A stretch of DNA of 64,000 nucleotides from Mortierella sp. BCC40632 (GCA_011634665.1 WAEK01000015.1:1-64000); one strand, 5' to 3'. Positions 41,096 to 56,720 are shown, counted from the first letter of the stretch. Notes: generated by a model not told the origin, from the letters alone. Program-made: numbers and translations.

Positions 41096-41920
41096 AAATA
41101 AGCAAAGCGGAGAGAAATAGTGGGTCCGATGGTCACCATCTACGGCTCTGTCACTTTGCATCTGCTCACAGTCCTGGTTAGACAGGGAGGAAGGAAGGGA
41201 CCTGGCTCTTCAGACCCACAGCAGATGGTAGAGAACGTATAAAAAGACACCGTTGCAAGCACGCCAGTCATGGAAACAATCCGCGATCTCTGCAGTGTCA
41301 ATTGAGGGCTCACTCCACAAATGATGGCACTGGTCTGGATCTGGAGATAGCCATTCGACACAAAGAATGAAAAACAGCGATCGCAACCATGAGCCGTTGG
41401 CCTATAGATTATGCCATGGACCAAGCTTATGGTTTTGCGTGAGCGTCCAACAAGGTGCAATTTGACCAGATGGAGACACACCCTTGTATCCCAGGCTTTG
41501 TAGTGCTAATTATTATAATTAGACTGCTCTCGGACGAGCTCTTTCACTTTTTCTAGCTTTGAGCTCTTTCTCTTGCATCCCCTGCCATGCTCTCTTGCCT
41601 GTCTGACTCCGGCATGTGCTTAGATACTGTGTATGTTTGTGTGGAACTGTGACAAACCATCTCGGCTAAAGATTGGACCTAGCCTTGGGGCAACAGCTGG
41701 GACCAGACTCAACGGACCAAAGATGCCCCCGGTGGCCGTACTCATCTGGCGGGGAAGACCCCGAATCCAAGCGATTCCTGTGGCCGCGAGACAACCATGA
41801 CAACAACGGCCTGTGCCGGGGAGAGGGTTTTGCGGGTCCAGCATCGCGGGAGAGAGACATTGGCTGTCTCTCGTAATCGGCCTCCAATCCCGCGGCAAAT
41901 CAAATAATTGAGCGTCAGGG

Positions 41921-41967
<47 letters not shown>

Positions 41968-42363
41968 GAAGGGGAGAGGAAAGAGAAAGTGAGAGGAGGA
42001 GGGGGCATCCTGTGTTGATTGCTACCGAGGGTGGAAGCAACTGTTAGCAGAAGTAGTAGCAACGTCGATAACAACCGTTCTCATCGCAATGACAAGAATA
42101 TTACACACCACAGCAACAAATAGCAGAAACAGACAGACGACAGCAGGCTCTCTTCCCCCCCCCCCTTCTTCCCTCTCTCTTTCTCCCTTGCCTGGGTCCT
42201 ATTCCTGGCGCGGACGACACAAACATGCAGCACAACAACAGCGATTCTAAGTCCTCTCCTCTTGGCACAGGCGGGCAGTCAGTCAGGTGTGGACGAGACG
42301 GACGGTGGTCTAAGCATAGCCAGAGTGAAGCGATAGCGATTAAACCGCCGCCAGGCCCACCGT

Positions 42364-42369
42364 TATAAG
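42364..42369 (+). promoter_or_regulatory. TATA box candidate for the GPI-anchored protein gene
   Basis: TATAAG lies 161 bases before the start codon and is followed at 42408-42528 by a C/T-rich leader, a common layout of strongly expressed fungal genes. Confidence 0.5.
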
Positions 42370-42529
42370 AACCCGGTCCTCTTCTCGCGGCGCACTTTTT
42401 GTTCTTTTCTTCACGTCTCTTCTCTCTTTCTCTCTCTCTCTCTATCCTTCGTCGTCTCCTTCCTCTCTTTTGAATACCCTTTCTCTACCCTAATCCCTCA
42501 CCCTTTCCACTCTCTCACACACCTTCACC

Positions 42530-43087
42530 ATGCTTCTCAAGTCTGTCACCGTCGCCCTTGTCGCCCTCGTTGCCTCCGTTGCGGCCCAGGATCCCATCCC
42601 TCCCATGCCCAACCACACGGCCTTCACCCAGCCCGTTGGTGAGGACCAGGTCAAATACACTGTCGGCGAAACCGCCACTCTCTCGTGGAAGAACGGATGC
42701 AAGGCTACCGACCCCTTCACCGCTGCCGACCCAACCAAGGTCGATGTTGAGCTCCACGACTCGACTGACAGAAACAACGCCTTCTTCGTCGCCAAGGTCG
42801 GCACCATCGACTGCGCTACCAAGACTCAGGACAACGTTAAGTGGACCATCCCCGATGATGCCAAGGCTGATCCCAAGAAGTTCTTTTCATTGAAGATCGT
42901 CCTCACTGGTCAGGATGTCTGGTCGGGTCGCTTCCGCGTCCTTCCCAAGGGCGGTGTCTCTCCCCCACCTGCTAACAACAACGGCAACAACACCACCACC
43001 CCTCCCAAGAGCGCTGGTAGCATGGTCGCCCCCGTCATGGCAGCTGGTGCTGCCCTTGTCGCCTCGGCCGCATACCTCGTCCTCTAA
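42530..43087 (+). CDS. GPI-anchored Kre9/Knh-type cell surface protein
   Basis: Single exon, 185 residues. Signal peptide at 1-19 (hydrophobic VTVALVALVASVAAQ). An immunoglobulin-like Kre9/Knh1-type domain spans about 35-140: the YTVGETATLSWKNG strand opens it, and DVWSGRFRVLPKG closes it in the usual way. A short Pro/Asn/Thr linker follows (NNNGNNTTTPP, with likely N- and O-glycosylation). The C terminus is SAGSMVAPVMAAGAALVASA plus a hydrophobic tail, a GPI-anchor signal with the omega site near the Ser/Ala/Gly residues. Two Cys (57 and 95) could form a disulfide. Third positions are strongly C-rich, unlike neighbouring genes, which suggests high expression. Likely role: cell wall or plasma-membrane surface structure. 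Confidence 0.9.
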   Translation: MLLKSVTVALVALVASVAAQDPIPPMPNHTAFTQPVGEDQVKYTVGETATLSWKNGCKATDPFTAADPTKVDVELHDSTDRNNAFFVAKVGTIDCATKTQDNVKWTIPDDAKADPKKFFSLKIVLTGQDVWSGRFRVLPKGGVSPPPANNNGNNTTTPPKSAGSMVAPVMAAGAALVASAAYLVL

Positions 43088-44929
43088 GTGCCTCCTTGGT
43101 CCCCAAGATGGATAGTCGAGTCGCTCAAGATATTTGAACAGGAGTTTTGACTAGTTGACGCTACGCAGGATCGTGGGTCTTTCCTTCTATTCCGCTTCTA
43201 CCGGTCCCTTCGCCCTTTTCTTTGTCTAACGGCTCAACAGTTCATCTATCATTCAGTTTCATGTCATCCCCGGCTCTCGCGCAAGCGGGTAGGCGGGCCC
43301 TTCCCTGTGCTTCCACATTCCTCCGACGTTTAGATAGAGCAGAGAGTACCCTGTTTATTGCTATATAATCTATTTTTTTTTTCCATCTAATGAAAGTGAA
43401 AAAAAAAAGAACATCTGTTGGGATTGTTTGCTGTGAGGTTGGACAGGGCTTGGATGGGCCTGGATGGGCTTGGATGGGCTTGGATGGGCTTGGATGGGGC
43501 ATGAATGGTCAGAGAGTGAAAATAGAAAGTAGCGTTGTCGCCGGCCCCAGGATTGGCCAGGGTTGAGAGGGACCAGAGGAGGTGAACGAGAACAGGTTGT
43601 AGGGAGATGCAGCCTCATTCGACTGCGGGGTGAGGAAGGTAATTTCAGGGGCGAGCCGTGGTTGGCTCCGGAGAGGAATTGGCCGTTTGCCTGGTGCGAT
43701 TAGTATGAGAGCCGGTTTGGCCAGACCTTTTCCTCTCTCTCTCCCTCTCTTTGCCTGGGACAAGAGAGTTGGAGAGTTAAAGGAGGGGGGAGAGAGAGAG
43801 GACAGTATGTATGGTGTTTCTCTGTAGCAGATTGAGTGAGAGAGGGCTCACCTGCAGAAACCCCGGAACTGAGCACACCCAAATAAAACTGCACGGGAAA
43901 TCTATGGGCGCCATTCGTTCAACCATAGACCTCTGTCCTTTCCTTCTGTACTTCCTAAACTGTTACAAGACAGCACACCAAGCTATTCTTGATCGCAAGA
44001 TTTGTAGTCCTATCTGCCTCATCTCTATGGAGCAGCTTCGATGGTTTTCAAGGGTTGCAATGGCCGAAAGAGTTGCAATCATGGTTGCGACGGTTGTGCG
44101 TGCTCTCTTTCTCTTTCCTCCAAAGCTAGAGCGGGAGTAGAACTATGCAAAGGCTGAGAGGGTTTGGACCGCCGACCCTCCCAATAGTTAAAAAAGAAAT
44201 GAACTCTTTCCAATCTCCTCGAGGCTCAGGGGAAAGAAGGGGGAAAGAGGAAAAGAAGATGATGAAGAGGGAAAAGTTGAAAGGAAGAGCCGCTTCCTTC
44301 CCGCTCTGTCATTAGAGCCAGGTATGCTCATAGCAATCGAAATGGAATGGAGCTCCTCTTCTCACTCCTCTTCCACTCTCCCTTCAGGACCTTGGAATGG
44401 GTTTCGCATAAACCCAAACTCATTTCACTCACCCTGCGTTGACAATCCCCCCCAGCCGACCTTGCTCCACACCGGTGCGGTATTCTCGGCACCGCAGTCA
44501 TACGCCCTGAGAGGTTCTCTATTTTCCTTCTTTTTCTCTTTTGTTCTTTCTTTGGATTTTTCTTCTGTGGTCAGACCAATCCTGAGAGAAAGAAACTAAT
44601 AGAAAGAGTCAAACGCAAGCCTCATGCTGGGCGCCTTTACGCGTCGGATACATTGTCGGAGCATTGCCACATCCTTGGCACAGAGAAGAGGCTAAAGAGA
44701 GCGCCGAAGCTCGCCTTGACAGACAGTAGTAAATATAGAGAAGGGAGGAGGGAAGGGTACCAAGCACACACTAGGGTCTTTTTTTTTTTTTTTTACCAGT
44801 AGGCTAGAAGTAGGCCCTGCTCGAGCGCTATTTTTCATGCCCCATCTTTTTCCCACTTTCAATGGCGTCCTTTTTTTTGTTTTTGTTTTTTCTCCTACAG
44901 CTCACTCCTTGGATCTGAATCTGTAACTT

Positions 44930-44962
<33 letters not shown>

Positions 44963-45614
44963 GCTGTTTGTTTCTCTAACCCTTGCTCCAGCTTGGTGTT
45001 AGTGTCGGACGACTCCCCCCACCGTCCCATCCCTTTTTCCCCACCCCGCATCAATCCAAATAGAAACAACTGGCACTCCTTTTTTTTTCTTCATTGTCTT
45101 GACGACGCTTACAACTCCAATTTTTGGCTCCGATCAAAGCCCTGAAAGAATAGACTTGGAAAAGAAATCCTCATGCACAAGGAGTAACAGTGACAACAGC
45201 AGTGAAGAGTGTGCACACACAGGAGAATGAGCCCACTAAACCGCAATTCTCCTGCAAGGGTCCCTTTTGACCGGTGCACAAACAATGAGGAATGTTGCCG
45301 AAGGCTGTGCTGTGGCAATAATCAGTTGTCCATTTTGAGCCAAAAGGGAGAGAGGATGAGGAAGAAAGAGGAGTCAGCACTGGTCACAATCATCCAGACG
45401 GGTTCCAATGGAGGCAATCGAGCAAGTAGTGAGCAGTGTCCCTCCAACTTGTTAACACAAGTCTCTCAGAAGCACACACCTAATAGGGTCGTCGTTGACT
45501 AGCACAGATTTTTTTTTTTTGAGAGCCCTCAAAATGAGGTTGTCTACATGTCACCATGGGAAAGAAGAAGAAGAAAAAAAAACGAAATAAAAAAGGTATC
45601 CCTCTAGACTCTAT
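43088..45614. other. Intergenic region with homopolymers, no gene seen
   Basis: Follows the GPI-protein gene and precedes the 3' end of the RCC1-like gene. It holds a 10-bp tandem repeat at 43447-43499, T-runs at 44778-44794 and 44931-44960, and scattered pyrimidine tracts. Open frames of 60-110 codons show no motif. Confidence 0.5.
43447..43499. repeat. 10-bp tandem repeat (GCTTGGATGG), five copies
   Basis: Five consecutive units, one with C in place of T, located about 360 bases after the GPI-protein stop codon. Confidence 0.9.
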
Positions 45615-48111
45615 CTAACAGATGGCAAAGCGATCGTACTGGGCGACACATTTGGACAATCCAGGCTTCTCAATCACCACCTGCGAAGCGTCAAACAGCG
45701 CTTCCACCAACCGAACCTTGCGTTTCTTGCATTCTTCTTGACGCATCTGGTTGTCAAAAAAGGCCATCACCTCTGTCTCAGCCTTTTGTGGATCCTGCTT
45801 GCTAAAGAAATCCAAGAGTGGGTGAAGTTCAAGAGGTTGGATCCCTCCACTCTTGAGTCGTTCTTGAATACTCTCACCAGTGTTTTCTGTAGTGGGAATC
45901 GTCTCATTCTTGCACTTCTTGGAACTTTCCGGTTCGTCCACAGGGATAGAAGAGAGCAGAGGTTCGCTCCAGGCGAAGACCTGGCCTTTTTCAGAGATGG
46001 CAATGACTTCAGAGGATCCCCCTGCAACATCCACAATGCCAACTTCTAGAGGTCGATGAATTAGTCTGGCGACGTGGTCCCCATGATCACTGACTCCTAG
46101 ACTGCCGTTTTCTATTATGCGCAAAAAAAAAAAAAAAGCAAGCAAGAGTGCGTGGGATTAGTGTGCTGGGCAAAAGAATCTCTGCAAAAATACTGATATT
46201 GTTTTCCTTTCTCTAGTATGAATCTGCCAAGACTGTCTCCATACCCATTAGGACAATGTCACATCCTATCATATCCACAAAGAAAGAAAGAAAAAAGAAA
46301 AAGAAAAAGAAAAAGAATGGTGCGCCAATTAGTGACCAGCATGTCAATGACCACCAAAGACCAATGTCTCCTCCATTCACTCTCTCCCTTTTGTTGGCCT
46401 ACCCTTGGAAGCAACCAGTTTCCTGATGACGAGATCCGATGTTGCGGCGACCGAGCGAAAGGCCCTCCATGGCTTGATCTCATAAAACTCTTCTTCTGAA
46501 GGAATATCCAAAAACAACGGACTGTAGGGCTTATCCAAAGGCATGGCATGACTATAACTACCAAAGGTCATCAAAACCGGTTTCTCCGTCTTGGGTTCAT
46601 CATTCGACTCCGATCCCGTCCCCGCCGAGGCGGCAGGGGTAACAGCAACAGTAAAGTGCCAGGGACTACAGGCAATATGGGAAATACTGTAACCGAGGAC
46701 AGATGTCACTAGTAGAGGTCGAAGACTCTTCCGCATCTTGGGGGTGATCTGTCCATCGTCACCCTCCTCACCAAATGGAAGATATCCCCAAATGTAGAGT
46801 TCATCATCTTGACTATCCTTTGGACTTGCAAGGGCCATGGAGTAGCTCCTATAAAATTGGTTGCCAAAGGTGGTGAAATAGAAAACCCTGTCAGAACTCT
46901 GCCAACACACTTTACAACCTGAAAATCCAAGATTTGGCAAGAGTGTTTACCCTGCTGCAAAGATCTGCTTGATATCACGGCCAAGAGCGTGGAAAAACTC
47001 GATGGGTTGGGGTAATGAATCATATACTTCGTCTCCGCGCCCAAGAATTCCGGAGCCCCATGACCAAAGCCTGCCCGATTTTGACAATGCCAAATTATGA
47101 AAGTTACCTAAAGATTGTCGTATTATCGTAAGCAAAAAAAAAAAAAAAAAAAAAAGACGAACGACCGAAAGAATCCATGACAACATACCCGAGGCAATCT
47201 GGACAATCTCTTCTTCCCCAAGTTGGTTCACAAAATGGGCATCCAGGACCTCTTCCGAGTCGTCATCATGATAAGAGTCTGTTGTCAATCCAACCTATTT
47301 GGAATGGACATTGCTTTGCAGTTAGCCTCGCAGTCTAGACTAGAACCAGTTCATTTTTTTCTTCAACATGTACACTCTCTTTTCTCCATTCCAGGTAGGC
47401 GGACAAAAATAGGTCCCAGGGAAATAAAATAGTGAAAAGAGATTCTCTACCTGGCTGTAGTAATTGGAGCCCCAGGCATGAATGTTGCCGTCTACGATGG
47501 CACAAGAATGTGCGATCTACATGGTAGGGATAGATGAAACGACTTTAGTGCTCCATGTTCAAAATCGAGCCAGGTCTTCCCTTTTGTTTGTCCAGTAAAC
47601 CAAGTCTTTTTTTTCTTTGTCTTAATTCAGACCTACACCTGTACTAATGGCTGCGATGTCCTTGTCTATCAGGAAAAGAGGAAAGGAGAGACACGCAGGA
47701 CGATAGGTTTGTGAAGTGAGCATAAAAGAAGAGTCGCCACAAGGAAAATCTCTTTTGACAAAGCAAGGAAAGAAAAAAAAATCCTTTTTTTTTTAGCTCA
47801 CCATTAAACTCTAGTTTGATATTGGGCTTGACGTTGGTAGAATCCCAGTACAAGAGTTGTGTTCCCAAATGCTGAGACTTGAGCGGCTCGAGTTGTTTCC
47901 GGATAACAGGATCCTCCTTTGGGTTGAAAAGCCATGACAGGAGTGGTCGGGTTTGTTGAAAGCTGGCTGTTGTCGTCCAGGGGAGTGGTCTCGACAGACT
48001 GGGCCTTGGTCGTGCTCCACAGACGAGTGGTCCACGCAAGGAATGTCGAGAGTAGGATCCCAAAGAGGCAAGACCATGACCTCGAGTTACAGACAATGGT
48101 CGCATGAACAT
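45615..48111 (-). CDS. Mitochondrial RCC1-repeat protein (FMP25/RCC1L-like)
   Basis: Seven exons: 48111-47802, 47665-47637 (29 bases), 47516-47451, 47294-47189, 47107-46951, 46848-46403, 46111-45615; 1611 bases, 536 residues. The first 60 residues are rich in Arg, Ser, Leu and Pro without acids (MFMRPLSVTRGHGLASLGSY), as in a mitochondrial presequence. RCC1-type propeller blades are visible in HSCAIVDGNIHAWGSNYYSQ, GNFHNLALSKSGRLWSWGSG, GSYSMALASPKDSQDDELYI and ENGSLGVSDHGDH. A helical C terminus follows. The mitochondrial signal plus RCC1 blades suggests the FMP25/RCC1L group, linked to respiratory complex assembly or mitoribosomes; this is inference. Blade motifs are interrupted at every intron and become continuous on splicing, which supports the model. 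Confidence 0.85.
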
Positions 48112-48637
48112 GGTGACCTGAAATGAGAGGATCCTGCAGGACTAGACAGCTGAACCTTGATACTCCTCAAGCGTCGCACACACACTCTCTTTTTCTTTCT
48201 TTCTCTCTCGTTTTTTTTTTCCTCCCTTTTTCTTTTCGCGATGGCTTTCTTGCTGTCCCGGATGGAGTCTCTTGTTGATGCAATGAGGTGGAAGACTGAA
48301 CAGCTTTGTGGAATCGCGGGAAAGTGAAGTCTGATCAGCGAATAAAAAGCTCCGCGTCAAAATTCACGTGAGCGACAGGCGCGATGATGTTGAAGAGGGG
48401 AGAGCGATTTGAGCCTAGCGCTCTAGCCATGTAGCAAAATAAGCTCAAACAGTCTGGATCGAGCGCATATAATTCAAAAGTTGAAATTGGAGTCTACTCT
48501 ACTTGTACAGGTACTTGAGTGTCAGATGAAGGTGAGGTGCCACCTGCGTTTGACTGCTGCTTTGGGCTCTCAATTGAGTCTGATACCACGAGTTTTATCT
48601 CATAGCCAGTGCCAGTTGCCTAACCTGGTTGGATTTC

Positions 48638-48895
48638 TGCGACCCTTTTTTCTCTTGAAGAGAGGTCATAAAAGAACGATGTAGAGCCAAATAGCTAGCG
48701 CCATTACTTGCTCAGCTGTGCAGCCTTTTACCGCCTAAAACAGCTGCTATCACAGTGATCAGTTGCACGATTTATAAAGCGCCAGTTCATTCCATCTCCT
48801 CATCGCCTTTTACTCCTCTTGGCTCGCACATCTAACTTGGAAGAAAGCACATCCCATCGACAACACTCAAAAGAAGGAAGTCGTAACTATAATGT
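48638..48895 (+). mobile_element. Tc1-like transposon 5' end, copy 1 (direct repeat of 56993-57240)
   Basis: About 250 bases that are clearly alike, without large gaps, to 56993-57240 in the same orientation (for example attacttgctcagctgtg at 48703-48720). A TATA-like TTTATAAAG at 48770-48778 is kept only in this copy. After acaacactc, translation gives QKKEVVTIM, then a stop, where the other copy reads LKREVIFILQEGYSAHEI, the start of a Tc1-type helix-turn-helix. So this looks like the promoter and first codons of a dead transposase gene. The rest cannot be followed. Confidence 0.45.
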
Positions 48896-49499
48896 AGGAG
48901 AGACATTTGCATTGTGTCTGCCACATCGACTTTTTTGATTTCTTTGGTGAACAGCGCTTCGATGGACATCTTTTGGTATTCTGGTCCATTTCATCTGTTT
49001 TTGTTTTCTTCGTCCTTTTTTTCGTGAAGCACGCACGATCCTTTGCATGAGGTTACTGCGGAGGGGGTGGGGGTGGCTATTATTCCTAAAATAAGTAGTC
49101 GCAAATTGGATCCATATTGAATCCACAGTATTAAACTTGAAGCAAGCAGTACCTTCGGTTTCGGGTATGTCACGACCTATTCCATGTTGAGATATTAACG
49201 AATAAGAATCAATTTACAAAACACCTAGACTTCTATTAAAGTCCCCCATCATAAGCAATACCTTCGCGGTCGATCCGTCGGGCAAAACTGGACGGCATTT
49301 CAGATGTTGACAGCAGTCTCCTGGTTCTCATAGTTCAAAGTAATTTCCTCCGACGAATCCGCCTGTACGTGTGACGATATGTTATCCAGATCTATTCATA
49401 AGATAACAGGCAGAGATATTAGAGATAAATATCTCAGCAAAGCGAGTACTGTTCAATGGAGTGTACATGACATAGCCAATTCTTTTTGGAGTATTCTTT

Positions 49500-50400
49500 T
49501 CATTGCTTTGTTAACAGAGGCATCAGTTAAACCTTTAACTGTGACTGATTGTAATTTCATAGACCGTTTTCTTTTCTGAAAGGTCCAGTGCATTTAATCC
49601 GTGTTCTTGTAGACGCTGCTGTTCCACTTCCACTGCAGCTCTTTGCCTTTATGAAAAATGTCCCTGATGATTTCACTGAGCAAGGCGACCAATGATATGT
49701 TCTGTTGGTTGGAGTTAGGCTTTCAGAAGAGGACAAAAGGGTACTTGATCCTACAACGAACATTTGCCTCAGGTCAATCCCAAGGATCTTGATTCAGTGA
49801 GGATCACAACCCCAAAGAGCATCGACGTCGCTTTTTGGATTTTACCACATTTCGAGCCTCCGTCAAGTACTAAAATTATTGTCGCTCAAAGTAGAGGCGG
49901 TACGAGGTGGCAGTCTTTCAGCTGGCAAGTGCTTGTACTTCACACAATTGAACTCGTTGAGCTTGAGGGCAATGAGCTCGAGTCGAAACCTATTCGTCCT
50001 GATTGATCCTCGCAGGGCGTAGCCTTTCTTAGTGTATGAAGTTGGCTCAAACGAATCTTTTCAGATCTTCTGGACATGGTCTTTCATCTCCTCACTGGAC
50101 ATCCTTAGCATCGACCTTGATATATCCTTCTACTTTTCCTTTTTTTTCCACTGAGCGATCTCCAACGTCAGTTAGAAGATGAGGTATTTGGGCTCCACGA
50201 TCTGTAATTTCATTTCTGTGGTCAGATCTTCGGGGACTGAGATAAAGAGCATGCTTGCTGCCTCAACATCAATGCAGAAATCGTCGCCAGGGTAGGTGAC
50301 ACGCCGATATCTCTCAGCCAGGTGTTGGACATTCACCAACAAACGTTTCCGGACAATAGATCGATAAAAAAAACATATGACAAGTCGCTAGAATAGAGGT
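49500..50400 (-). pseudogene. Decayed coding sequence of unknown family
   Basis: On the minus strand, stretches of protein-like sequence are broken by stops and frame shifts. From about 50390 to 50187 there is an open run containing NVQHLAERYRRVTYPGDDFC and LTTEMKLQIVEPKYLIF. After a stop and a frame change, VEKKGKVEGYIKVDAKDVQ follows. Further along, at about 49650-49550, AAVEVEQQRLQEHGLNALDL appears. I do not recognise the family. The regular alternation of charged and hydrophobic residues argues for former coding, perhaps of a mobile-element or expanded gene family. Confidence 0.35.
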
Positions 50401-50726
50401 CCAGCAGCAACGACCCAGTCCCCGATTCAGATCATTCAAGTCGGAAGATGGCCTCCATGATTGACAGTCATAGTCGCTGTTTATTTAAGATAGATCTCGT
50501 TATTTCATTACCATTCCTATGGCGATATTGACGGTACTTGTTTATGTCCATGTTCATGTCTGCGACCATATCTATTTATGCGAAACTTTCCATGCTCTTG
50601 GCCGACGCTCATGTCCCAAGCTTTTGACTCTTAGCCTTGACCCACACTTATGACCCACATATAGAGCCTATGATCAGAACTTTTACCTATGCTATAAATC
50701 CTCTTATTCGCTCATCTCCATATGAT

Positions 50727-52687
<1,961 letters not shown>

Positions 52688-53205
52688 GCCAGAACCACCT
52701 GGAGCCACCCCCCCCCCTCACCCTCAGCATGTTCCCTTCCAGTTCGAGCACTCATGCATGGTGAGACGACCAAGCAAAATTCATTTCCGAAGGATCTGAT
52801 CCATTGTTCTGGTACAGCGAGACTCACTTGACCTTTGGATTGAAGGCGATGCACAGGCCTCTTGGCCCATGACTCAAGGATACTCTCACAGCCATAGTCT
52901 TTTTTTTTTTCCTGCTGCTTAGGCTCCTCTTGGCAGATTTTGGTCGCTCTTGACTGGTTTGGTGATCTTTCCACCTTGGCTCTCCCAGCCAATCGCCTTC
53001 AACACAAACGCGCTTAACTGAAACCGAGGCTGCGCATGTACGAGGATGCCTCCCTCCCTCCCTCAGAGCTCGCCCTCCCATGGCGTATGAACGGAGGAGA
53101 AGCAAACACACACTCGTATTACTTTCTGGGGAGGATGATTCCAGACAGATGGAGGGAGAGCCTTAGAAAGAAGAGACTGTTGCTGCTCTCTCTCTATGGT
53201 AGTGG
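52688..53205. other. Single-copy loop between palindrome arms
   Basis: 518 bases not shared with the arms. On the minus strand, an A-run is followed at 52893 by an ATG opening a 23-codon frame (MAVRVSLSHGPRGLCIAFNP) that runs into a good splice donor GTGAGT near 52824. This could be an exon, but no partner exon or family was found. Otherwise no feature is evident. Confidence 0.45.
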
Positions 53206-55183
<1,978 letters not shown>

Positions 55184-55729
55184 TATAAGGTCCCAACATC
55201 TAGTGTCCGTGTGGAGTGTTCTCACTGAAGGGCCTCAACAAGCTCTTGCTTGGTCATTTTATTCACGGACACTGACACTGCTGGCGAGGGTTTCGACTTT
55301 TTAGCTTTAAGAGTGTTTATTGTGGGTTCTTGAGGTAATTCAACCCTATGGTTTCCAGGTGTACTGCAGTAGGATATCGAAGAGTTCCTGCTCAATGGTC
55401 AATGCCCAGACCATGATAACAAATCGTTTTCAGTACTTGTATTTCCTTCCGGAGTCGTGGGGGAAAATCGGACACGTGGTGAATGGTCGACAGTCATACA
55501 CCTGTTGAAACCATACAGTTTTTCTTCCCTTTGGATGTCTGGGAAGGGTCTAATGGGTGGCAATTACAGGTGTTAATATGAAGATATTGGTTGTCCGCTC
55601 CATGATTAATAGAGACAAGCCCAGACATGGGCGAGTGATCCTACTTTTTCTTATTTTCACAGAACAATATCAAAAGCGCAATCTTGAAAAAAAAAAAAAA
55701 AAAAAAGCACTTTTGCAGACCTCACCAAC
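55184..55729. other. Repeat-derived region right of the palindrome
   Basis: On the minus strand, 55345-55229 reads as a protein-like stretch (LKAKKSKPSPAVSVSVNKMT, then KQELVEALQ and a stop) without recognisable family. The plus strand leads into an A-run at 55686-55706 just before the broken oxidoreductase. No intact gene. Confidence 0.35.
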
Positions 55730-56720
55730 TATTGGATCTCAACTGAGTCTGATATGTCACACCGTGAGTATCATCAGACCTGTCGATGCTAATTTCGAAT
55801 CTATCGACGGTAGTACTATCTTCGGCATTGGCACTGTTATCATGCCCAAGAACGGTCAGCTCCCCGTTGGAACTACACTCCTTGGCCCTATTCATTGGGA
55901 AGAGTACACTGCTCTTGACGAGGCTGCCCTGGCTGAAGGTCTCCGTCTCGATCAGGCCGTTGATCATGGTCTCCCTCTGAGTGCCTGCAACAGTGTTCTT
56001 GGTATGTCAGGATTGACTGTGCGGGACTCGCTCAACTTTATTGGAGACCTCAAAGCCGGAGAGACAATGTTCATCTCGAGTGCTGCTGGGTAAGTCCTTG
56101 AATAGATTCATGTTGTTCTTCTTTGGACCTTAAGCATAATACCAAGAGTCTATCCTTTTGTTCTGACTCATCTTTCTCTTCTTTTTTCGTCTCTTCCCCT
56201 TCCAATAGTACTCTTGGTCAGCCCGCAGGCCAATTGGCTAAACAAAAGGGTCTCCGAGTCTGTGGTAGCGCAGGCTCGGACGAAAAGGTTGCCTTCCTCA
56301 AGAATGAGCTGAGCTTCAATAGTGCCTTCAACTAAAAGACTCAAGACATGCATAAGGCTCTCAAGTAATTTGCTGGACAACCTGGTCTCGATATCTACTA
56401 CGATCTTGTCCTAGACGATACTCTTAATGTGGTCATTGAGCTTCTTAACCCTCATGGTCGCCTTCTTGGTATAGAAGCTCTTGCACTTTACCAGAGTCAG
56501 GCTCCATTCGCTCTAACGAACTTGCTGTCGCTCATCACAAAGTCGCTGCGATTTGAGGGTTACCTGGTCTATGAGCGATTTGATTAGTTCATTCCATTTG
56601 GAAGGAGCTTACACCTATGGTGAAGAGTAGGGGGATCAAGTATACTAATAATAACATTTAAGGTAGTGTTGGGGGCCTTGTGGAGACCTATCTCAAGTTC
56701 TTGAAAGGATGATATTCAGG
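55730..56720 (+). pseudogene. Broken MDR-family NADP-dependent oxidoreductase
   Basis: Remnant of a prostaglandin-reductase/leukotriene B4 12-hydroxydehydrogenase-like enzyme of the zinc-less MDR family. Readable parts: GIGTVIMPKNGQLPVGTTLL, SVLGMSGLTVRDSLNFIGDL, KAGETMFISSAAG, then an intron (GTAAGT at 56090 to AG at 56208), then TLGQPAGQLAKQKGLRVCGS, which is a weakened nucleotide-binding stretch where the family has VGQ-AGQLAK. After SFNSAFN a stop replaces the Tyr codon, and further in-frame stops follow (KTQDMHKALK then stop; YERFD then stop). The N terminus is also missing. It is not a retrocopy, since the intron remains. At least three stops make it a pseudogene. Confidence 0.8.

Larger units (their letters stand above)
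39374..42529. other. Long intergenic region rich in microsatellites
   Basis: Between the divergent COP1 and GPI-protein genes. It contains AAG repeats (39653-39677), T- and CT-runs (39727-39790), the second copy of a 23-bp dispersed repeat (40011-40033), a (GAGAAA)n array (40630-40690), a long CT array (41037-41093) and a GA array (41928-41961). Open frames crossing these arrays are artefacts. No protein or RNA gene is recognised. Confidence 0.5.
48112..50726. other. Repeat-derived region left of the palindrome
   Basis: Holds a direct repeat (48638-48895) ending in a Tc1-like N terminus, and decayed minus-strand coding sequence at 49500-50400. At 48570-48590 a block (ctcaattgagtctgata) resembles 55738-55757 in the broken oxidoreductase gene. 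A TATA-like TATAAA is at 50692-50697, about 35 bases before the palindrome arm begins. No intact gene is seen. Confidence 0.5.
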
